DNA of 64,000 nucleotides. Source: Patescibacteria group bacterium. Its GTDB lineage: Bacteria; Patescibacteriota; Patescibacteriia; Patescibacteriales; Patescibacteriaceae. The DNA lies in contig JAQWEL010000006.1 of NCBI GenBank assembly GCA_028704945.1, positions 1 through 64,000 on the forward strand, in the 5' to 3' direction. Shown here piece after piece: positions 58,527-64,000 of this stretch (the stretch's first letter is position 1; each line of letters opens with the position of its first letter). The position numbers and the translations under genes were made by a program. A model generated the notes under the pieces. It did no database searches. It saw only the letters and a list, made by a program, of their open reading frames with translations, and was not told the origin of the DNA.

Positions 58527-60608
58527 TTAACGACCGCCACCAGGCATACCTCCGCCACCGAGCATCCTTAAACTACTATTACTTGTAGCCGATGAGCTAG
58601 TTTTTGATGAACTCGTTAAAGTCTTTGACACAATCTGCTCTCCTTCAGTCAATCCTCCGGTTATTTCTGTATTTGTATCATCAGCTAAGCCGATTTGGAT
58701 ATATTTTTTCTCTGGTTTAGCATTAACTTCGACACCATTTTCATTAATCGCTAATGTTTGTCCGCTAAAAACTTCAACATAACTTAGCTGGCTAACGCTG
58801 TCTGTCTTAACAGCTTCATTAGGGACAACTAAAACATCATTTCTTTGATCAGTAACGATAATCGCAGAGACGCTCATTTGCGGTTTTATATTTTCATCTT
58901 GAACATCAAGTGAAATTTTTACTTCATAATTTACAACACCTTGGCTAACGGTGCCGATACTATCAACCTCTGCCACTGAACCAGTGATATTTAATTCGTC
59001 TAAAGCGCTAAAAGTTACATTAGCTTTTTGACCGACTTTAACTTTAGCAGCGTCTACTTCATTCAAGCTGATTACAGCCATTTGTTCGTCAGTAACAACG
59101 GTAACGATAGTTGTCCCAGACGATGCTTGCTCATTCGCTTTTTGATAGACTTTAGCCACAGTGCCTTTGATAGGAGAAATTATTTTAACTTCGTTCAAAT
59201 CATCTAAGGCATCAGCGTAATTATTTTGAGCTTGCTGCAATTGTAATTTTAAATTAGCCAAATCTATCGCCCTGGGTGTGGCAATTTTTTGGTTATGACT
59301 AATTAAAGAATTTTCGTAACTTAATTTTTTTGCTTTAACATCATTTTGAGCTGACTCTAAGCTCTTCTTGGCATCCAGGTTAGCCTGTTCTAAACTGTTT
59401 TGAGCGGAAATATAATTATTTTTAGCGGTATTCAAAGAAGAATAAGAACTACCAACACTATTATCAGAAGATAAGCTGCCAGAAGTTTTGCTAAGTTTAG
59501 CGTCGCTAATCTTTTGGATAGCTGATTGGATTGAGTTTATATTAGAAACCATCGACGACTCATTGGAGATAGCTGATTGTTTCAAACTATCAAGCGCCGA
59601 TTGGCTCAATTCAGAAGAAATTATTGTGTTTAAAAAGACATTATACAAACTATGAGATAAAGATTTAGCTGATTTAAGCGCGTCTAATCCCTTAAGAAGA
59701 GTTTGGTCGATATTAGCAGTATCAGAACTATTAAGCAACTTTTCAAACTCAGCCATCTTAACTTTAGCTTCACTATAATAAGTTTTAGCATCAAGCACAG
59801 TCTGGGAATTTTTAACACCGTACAGATAACTATAACTCTTCATATTATCCTGATTATCAATGGCTAAAACATTGTCTGCGGCAGACATTAATGAACTCAT
59901 GCTAACATAAGCTGAATTAGCGGAAATATTAGCTGAATCATAAGCGCTGTTTAAGGATTGATCGTTTGAGTTGATTGATACTCCTTGAGAAGAAACAGAA
60001 TTATCATAAGACCGTTGGGCATTATCAAGGCTAATTTTGGCATTATCAAGTTGCAGTTGGGCTTTTTTAAGATTCTGTTCGTTAGTAGCTTTAACATTTT
60101 CTAAATCAACCAAACTGGAATCATAACTATTTTTAGCTGAGTTTACTGAATTTTGTGACAATTCAACTTCTTCATTTGTTGGTCCAGCTAATTTAACATC
60201 CAAACTGGCCTTAGCCGAAGAAACTGAATTAGCAGCTTGACGCAAAGATTTTTTAAGGTCATGGTCATCCAAAACAGCTAAAACATCACCTTCATTCACT
60301 TTGTCACCTGCCTTTACTTTAACTGACTTTATGTCAGCTGAAACTTTTGGCTTGATATCAATTTGGTTAGAAGAAGAAATCTGTCCACTGCCAGAAACAG
60401 TAGACATAATTGTCCCTTTTTCTACGTTAGTCATAACATATTTAGTAACCACCACCGAAGCTTTTTTTGATTGCCAATAATAGTAACTGCCGACTCCAAT
60501 AGCGATTATTAAAAAAATAGTAATAAGCTTATGCTTCTTAAACCAACCAATTATTTTCTTAAACTTCAGGCCAAAATTTTTCATAAAAAGTTTTAAGTTG
60601 TTTGCCAT
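58527..60608 (-). CDS. HlyD/MacA-like membrane fusion protein with extended coiled coil
   Basis: 693 residues, much longer than a typical MacA of about 370. N-terminal anchor (LITIFLIIAIGVGSYYYW), lipoyl half-motif VKAGDKVNEGDVLAVLDDHD, a very long helical hairpin (about 120-470, rich in Ser/Ala/Asn/Gln with ANSVSSAKASLDVKLAGP and NAKISLDNAQRSYDNSVSSQ), the second lipoyl half VKIISPIKGTVAKVYQKANE and beta-barrel parts (GQKANVTFSALDELNITGSV). It ends in a Gly/Met tail. The extended hairpin could bridge a thicker envelope. First gene of the operon. Confidence 0.92.
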   Translation of the reverse strand: MANNLKLFMKNFGLKFKKIIGWFKKHKLITIFLIIAIGVGSYYYWQSKKASVVVTKYVMTNVEKGTIMSTVSGSGQISSSNQIDIKPKVSADIKSVKVKAGDKVNEGDVLAVLDDHDLKKSLRQAANSVSSAKASLDVKLAGPTNEEVELSQNSVNSAKNSYDSSLVDLENVKATNEQNLKKAQLQLDNAKISLDNAQRSYDNSVSSQGVSINSNDQSLNSAYDSANISANSAYVSMSSLMSAADNVLAIDNQDNMKSYSYLYGVKNSQTVLDAKTYYSEAKVKMAEFEKLLNSSDTANIDQTLLKGLDALKSAKSLSHSLYNVFLNTIISSELSQSALDSLKQSAISNESSMVSNINSIQSAIQKISDAKLSKTSGSLSSDNSVGSSYSSLNTAKNNYISAQNSLEQANLDAKKSLESAQNDVKAKKLSYENSLISHNQKIATPRAIDLANLKLQLQQAQNNYADALDDLNEVKIISPIKGTVAKVYQKANEQASSGTTIVTVVTDEQMAVISLNEVDAAKVKVGQKANVTFSALDELNITGSVAEVDSIGTVSQGVVNYEVKISLDVQDENIKPQMSVSAIIVTDQRNDVLVVPNEAVKTDSVSQLSYVEVFSGQTLAINENGVEVNAKPEKKYIQIGLADDTNTEITGGLTEGEQIVSKTLTSSSKTSSSATSNSSLRMLGGGGMPGGGR

Positions 60609-60757
60609 TAATGACTTATCTTAATTCATTGCTTACTATGTTAATTAAAAAATTTTACATAATAATTTACTATAAAATTTAATAGCAAAGAACAATAACG
60701 CCTCTTCAAAAGAAGGTTATTATCCGTCGCTCCATAAATCCAAACAAATAAATATAA

Positions 60758-61234
60758 TTATTTTACAATTGTGGTCTGGCTTAATCCAGGCTTCATTGTG
60801 TTCAAACCAAGGACATCTCTAAGTTGTTTTACTTGTTTTTCAAGATTATACAGTTCTATGTATTTCGGAAATTTATCAAGAGTAATGATTTTAACAATCG
60901 GCGCAGTAGATCCTTCTGCTGCTACCCAAGCTTTATAATCATTGGCTTCGATTGCTTTGTTAACAGCTTGGCGTTTTGCTTCAATTTTAGCTAAATCAGC
61001 CTTTGCTTTATCTTTATTAGTAATAGTTTTTGTAGTGGTGGTTTTTGTGGTAGTGATTTTTTTGGCGTTACAAGCGCAAGTAGCGCTATTTTTAGAACAT
61101 TCGGTGTTAGCACAGCCACTTGTTCCATTTTTTAATTTTTGACTGCAACCGCAAGCGGCTTGAGTTGTTAACGGAGCAGCAGTGATAGCGGCCATTGTCA
61201 AAATAGACATAGCGGCAATTTTTTTGTTTAGCAT
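60758..61234 (-). CDS. Secreted Cys-rich small protein
   Basis: 158 residues. Signal peptide MLNKKIAAMSILTMAAITAA ends near TQAACG. The mature N-terminus has eight closely spaced Cys (ACGCSQKLKNGTSGCANTEC, SKNSATCACNAKK), suitable for metal binding or disulphides. A Thr/Lys linker (TTTKTTTTKT) leads to a helical domain (AKADLAKIEAKRQAVNKAIE; YIELYNLEKQVKQLRDVLGL). The family is unknown. Single gene; a weak hairpin without a clear T tail lies at 60695-60721. Confidence 0.78.
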   Translation of the reverse strand: MLNKKIAAMSILTMAAITAAPLTTQAACGCSQKLKNGTSGCANTECSKNSATCACNAKKITTTKTTTTKTITNKDKAKADLAKIEAKRQAVNKAIEANDYKAWVAAEGSTAPIVKIITLDKFPKYIELYNLEKQVKQLRDVLGLNTMKPGLSQTTIVK

Positions 61235-61315
61235 GGGTTTACTAATTTAATAATTAATTTTATTGTCACAACCTTTAATACGCTAACAAAAAAATATTCT
61301 TCAAATAATTATTCC

Positions 61316-62128
61316 TTAATGACAAAGGGACTCCGGCATTGGCGCTACTTCGCCACAATGCATCATGGCTTTTACCCTTTCTGGAGGCGGCGGCAATATT
61401 TTTATCTTTCCATAAAAAGCCTTGCCAGGCCGCATTGGTATTATCTTTTCCAACTCAAAATTATTGTTATTAAGCTTACGGCCAATAAATTTGACTGGCG
61501 CGCCAGCTGGAATAGTAATTTTATGCAAACAACCGCAAGGAGCTTTAGTTAACACCGTCCACTCTTTGCCATCGCGATCAATTATTAGATAATCACCCTC
61601 ATTAGTTGAAGTTGCGACAACACCAGACAAACGCCCCTGCTCTGGCTCCGACCAAAATTTAACCGAGGGATTAAGTACCTCTCCATAAAAAGGCGCACGG
61701 CGACCTAAAAGATCATCAATCTGCTCATCTATTCCGCAAAAATGAAAAGTTAAACCAAGTAAAAGACTAATCAATAATGAACCTAAGGAAATCAAAAAGA
61801 ATGAATAACGATAGCCTTGTTTAGTCTCTTTAAAATTGGCATAAACGAGCCAAGAGAAAAAAATAAACAACAACAGCCAAAAAACAGGTATGGAAAAAAG
61901 AAATATTTCCCAACCAAAACCTTTAGTTCTTAAAAATATATTCAAACCTTCATCTGAGAATAAAAATATTATCAGAGAAACAGCTAAGCCGCCAAAGATT
62001 AAAAACAAACCGCCTCCAAGCCACCAGGAAATATTTTTAAAAACAAATTTCCACTTAGGCATCGGATTTAAGTGCTCTTTTTTAATTTTTGTCAGCAAAC
62101 TGTTTTCAAACTCCTTATTTTCAATCAT
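61316..62128 (-). CDS. Multi-pass membrane protein, probable anti-sigma factor
   Basis: 270 residues. A cytosolic N-terminus of about 30 residues (MIENKEFENSLLTKIKKEHL) is followed by three membrane helices (WWLGGGLFLIFGGLAVSLII, EIFLFSIPVFWLLLFIFFSW, FFLISLGSLLISLLLGLTF) and an outer domain of about 130 residues with an OB-like or barrel pattern (GVVATSTNEGDYLIIDRDGK, EWTVLTKAPCGCLHKITIPA). It overlaps the sigma gene by 8 bases, the usual sign of a sigma/anti-sigma pair. Role inferred from coupling and topology. Confidence 0.78.
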   Translation of the reverse strand: MIENKEFENSLLTKIKKEHLNPMPKWKFVFKNISWWLGGGLFLIFGGLAVSLIIFLFSDEGLNIFLRTKGFGWEIFLFSIPVFWLLLFIFFSWLVYANFKETKQGYRYSFFLISLGSLLISLLLGLTFHFCGIDEQIDDLLGRRAPFYGEVLNPSVKFWSEPEQGRLSGVVATSTNEGDYLIIDRDGKEWTVLTKAPCGCLHKITIPAGAPVKFIGRKLNNNNFELEKIIPMRPGKAFYGKIKILPPPPERVKAMMHCGEVAPMPESLCH

Positions 62129-62696
62129 ATTTTTTGTCCAAACTTTTGGTTAATTCCTTTTTAGCCTTATTAATCATTGAGCCAACCGTACCAATCGGTT
62201 TCTTAATAATATCAGAAATCTCTTGATAATTTTTCTCTTCAAAATACTTTAAAATCAAAACTTCTCTATATTTTTCCGGCATTTGTGTCATGACCTGAAC
62301 AACATAATCTTTTAATGCCAGCTGATCAAATTCCTTCTCAATATTAATCTCCGAAGCGATGTTTTGCATTAAGTCATCATCCAAATTAATCTTATAATTT
62401 TCTGGTCGAACTTTACGTTTACGATAATTGCTAATAACCAAATTTCTAGCTATTGCGTAAGCCCAAGAAGAAAACTTCTGAGTTTCATCAAAATCATTAA
62501 TGTTCAAATAAATTTTAATAAAAATATCTTGAACTAAATCTTCAGCATCATCGTCATTAACTCCAGAAATACGCCTAACATAATGAAAAAACTTTAATTT
62601 ATAGCGATTTATGATATATGAAAAATTATTCTGATCTTTTCTTGACAAAATTACAAGTTCCTCGTCTGACAAGTTTTGTATTGTTTGGTTTTCCAT
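62121..62696 (-). CDS. ECF-type RNA polymerase sigma factor (second copy in window)
   Basis: 191 residues. Region 2: FSYIINRYKLKFFHYVRRIS, DAEDLVQDIFIKIYLNINDF and FSSWAYAIARNLVISNYRKR. Region 4: MPEKYREVLILKYFEEKNYQ, EISDIIKKPIGTVGSMINKAK. A clean ECF protein without region 3. The upstream sequence at 62711-62719 (CGTATTAAT on the minus strand) resembles the -10 of the other sigma gene (CGTATTATT), but no good -35 was found. Confidence 0.94.
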   Translation of the reverse strand: MENQTIQNLSDEELVILSRKDQNNFSYIINRYKLKFFHYVRRISGVNDDDAEDLVQDIFIKIYLNINDFDETQKFSSWAYAIARNLVISNYRKRKVRPENYKINLDDDLMQNIASEINIEKEFDQLALKDYVVQVMTQMPEKYREVLILKYFEEKNYQEISDIIKKPIGTVGSMINKAKKELTKSLDKKYD

Positions 62697-62820
62697 CTTT
62701 TCTCGTTATTATTAATACGCAGAATTAATTAAAACCTTTAAAATCTTATTTTTTCTCTAAATTTAGCCTTATTTTAATATTTTAAACCTATTTAAAAAAT
62801 AAGTAAAATTTGCTAAATCA

Positions 62821-62848
62821 AAATACTGGCACTAAAATGCCAGTATTT
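62821..62848 (-). terminator. Intrinsic terminator of the FISUMP protein gene
   Basis: Perfect AAATACTGGCA / TGCCAGTATTT stem with a 6-base loop, 24 bases past the stop at 62873. Confidence 0.88.
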
Positions 62849-62872
62849 ATAATTGAATACTTGTTTTAATAA

Positions 62873-64000
62873 TTAATTTTTTACACAACGGACGCCAAAT
62901 AAGTAAGCTTTGTCGCTATTAGCGTCTCTTGTGATAACGACCGAGGTATTAACCGCATATCGGCTCATCGCACCAGTAATCGGGTTAGAACCCTGGGAAG
63001 CTGACCACAGCCATGAGCGTAGACCACGGCCATCCCAATTACCAGCAACATAGTAGCTATTTCCACGCATAGAAAAACCTAAAGCATCAGTGGGACTACC
63101 CCCGGCGGTAGTCCAATAAGTTGTGCCTGTTTCCTTTAAAACTTTACCGGCATTGGAACAATTACCACCAGTAGCGCAAGTAGAACCAGTGGTTGGTACC
63201 GCTTGATCTTCGGCATAATTAATTAAGGTGGCCCATTCATCATCAGTCGGCACGTGCCAACCGCTTGGGCAAAGACCTTGATGATTAGTTGATATATAGC
63301 TTGAGCAATTAGCAGTATCACAACTAATAGGTAAATTCATAGCTGAAGCCCATGTATATAAATAGCCCAAAGTGGAGGCGGTGCCTGACGTCGGAACACT
63401 AGTACAATCTTCAGCATTACTGGTATTACTAACGCAACGATAGTGAGTATTTTTAGTTAAACCGCTACATTGGGTGGTATTAATTCTTAAATTTCTCTTA
63501 AACCAACATTGCCCATTAATATTGACTGTGTTATAAATCGTTGTCCAGCCATTATAACTAACGCTACAATTATCACCGCAATTAGTAAAGCCGGTGCAAG
63601 AACCGACTTGGACGGCACTGCACAAAGAAGCATAGGGGGTGGTATTAGCTTCGTTGGAGTTAGCACTTGCTACAGAACCTGAACAAATTTTTGCTTTAAC
63701 GACATAATAATACTTCGTGGCATTAATAGCCGTGGTGTCAGTATAGGTAGTTGCTGATAAATCACTAGCTCCAGACAAAACTGAACCATAACTCCCAGCT
63801 GTAGTCGAACGATAAACATCATAAACTGCACCAGAAACAGCAGTCCAAGATAAACTAACTTGATTATTTCCCGGAGTAGCGCTCAACGAAGCAGGCGGAA
63901 TCGGGGCAGGAGGATTACTAGCACAAACCTTGCCACAATTGTCAGTCGCACCAATACATCTACCAGCGTTAGCACAATCTGATGCACAATCATTAAAAAT
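62873..64000 (-). CDS. Exported protein with fibronectin III and FISUMP domain (partial, 5' end outside window)
   Basis: The frame is open to the right edge, giving at least 375 residues without a start. A Cys-rich stretch at the edge (FNDCASDCANAGRCIG, DNCGKVCASNPPAPIP) is followed by a fibronectin type III domain (ATPGNNQVSLSWTAVSGAVY, YYYVVKAKICSGSVASANSN). The rest is a Fibrobacter succinogenes major paralogous domain: VNINGQCWFKRNLRINTTQC, GYLYTWASAM, GLCPSGWHVPTDDEWATLIN, GFSMRGNSYYVAGNWDGRG, LRSWLWSASQ and the terminal LFGVRCVKN. Such proteins are secreted lectin-like adhesins; ligand unknown. Confidence 0.9.
   Translation of the reverse strand: MFNDCASDCANAGRCIGATDNCGKVCASNPPAPIPPASLSATPGNNQVSLSWTAVSGAVYDVYRSTTAGSYGSVLSGASDLSATTYTDTTAINATKYYYVVKAKICSGSVASANSNEANTTPYASLCSAVQVGSCTGFTNCGDNCSVSYNGWTTIYNTVNINGQCWFKRNLRINTTQCSGLTKNTHYRCVSNTSNAEDCTSVPTSGTASTLGYLYTWASAMNLPISCDTANCSSYISTNHQGLCPSGWHVPTDDEWATLINYAEDQAVPTTGSTCATGGNCSNAGKVLKETGTTYWTTAGGSPTDALGFSMRGNSYYVAGNWDGRGLRSWLWSASQGSNPITGAMSRYAVNTSVVITRDANSDKAYLFGVRCVKN

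Noticed and set aside
60695-60721. Terminator after the Cys-rich secreted protein gene
   Set aside because: The stem is imperfect and lacks a T tail in the needed direction, so it is not listed as a terminator.
1-64000. Recoded UGA (Gly) genetic code
   Set aside because: UGA functions as a stop in coupled genes (for example at 32313-32315, 35038-35040 and 43502-43504), and proteins end sensibly there.

Overview
The window looks like chromosome from a low-GC (roughly one third GC by eye) member of the Patescibacteria / Candidate Phyla Radiation, probably Parcubacteria-like. This is inferred from gene content: many very large exported proteins built from thrombospondin-like, Asp-box, DUF2341, FISUMP and GYAWS-type repeats, short genes, tight spacing, and a VirD4-like ATPase cluster of a kind I associate with that group. 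UGA is used as a normal stop (for example at 43502-43504), so the Gracilibacteria/SR1 recoding does not apply. No rRNA is present and one intact tRNA (Gln, CTG) was found. Most genes lie on the minus strand.

Layout. 1-6300: a partial methyltransferase, an ECF sigma/anti-sigma pair with a sigmaW-like promoter, a first copy of a 220-bp structured repeat, a membrane protein, HU and a glycosyltransferase. 6300-14060: a histidine kinase overlapping a large anchored surface protein, a second giant exported protein, and a histone-H1-like basic protein. 14200-17740: small unknown genes, one apparently frameshifted at a run of ten A, and an XRE/DUF2178 pair. 17880-21720: an RRM protein, zinc-ribbon protein, flavin oxidoreductase and an IMPDH/GMPR enzyme. 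21780-30160: four more exported proteins and small genes.

30270-48675 is an accessory island. A 14-bp direct repeat of the 3' part of tRNA-Gln lies at its left edge, and tRNA-Gln itself lies at its right edge. From left to right it holds a five-gene minus-strand run (hamA, hamB, a 53-aa protein, a membrane protein, a HEPN protein) read as Hachiman plus accessory genes; a divergent winged-helix-like gene with a palindromic operator; phage-like ParB-methyltransferase and small-terminase-like genes; a secreted nuclease; a large serine recombinase behind a nested inverted repeat; a type IIS restriction-modification system of the Alw26I/Eco31I/Esp3I type whose cytosine methylase is circularly permuted; and a UG/DRT-like reverse transcriptase preceded by DNA able to encode a pseudoknotted RNA. 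Three defence modules thus share one mobile platform. By eye the defence modules are more AT-rich than the phage/recombinase core, suggesting a mosaic.

48815-64000 returns to core genes: dnaX, the second 220-bp repeat, a VirD4/TraG-like ATPase operon, CorA, a MacAB-like export system, a second ECF sigma/anti-sigma pair, and an exported FISUMP protein running off the right edge.

A recurring about 50-residue exported module (KGxILLQ...GxAWYV...RYY...GI(T/S)N) occurs in four proteins, including the nuclease inside the island, and links the surface proteome to the mobile element. All functions are read from sequence motifs by eye; no searches were run.
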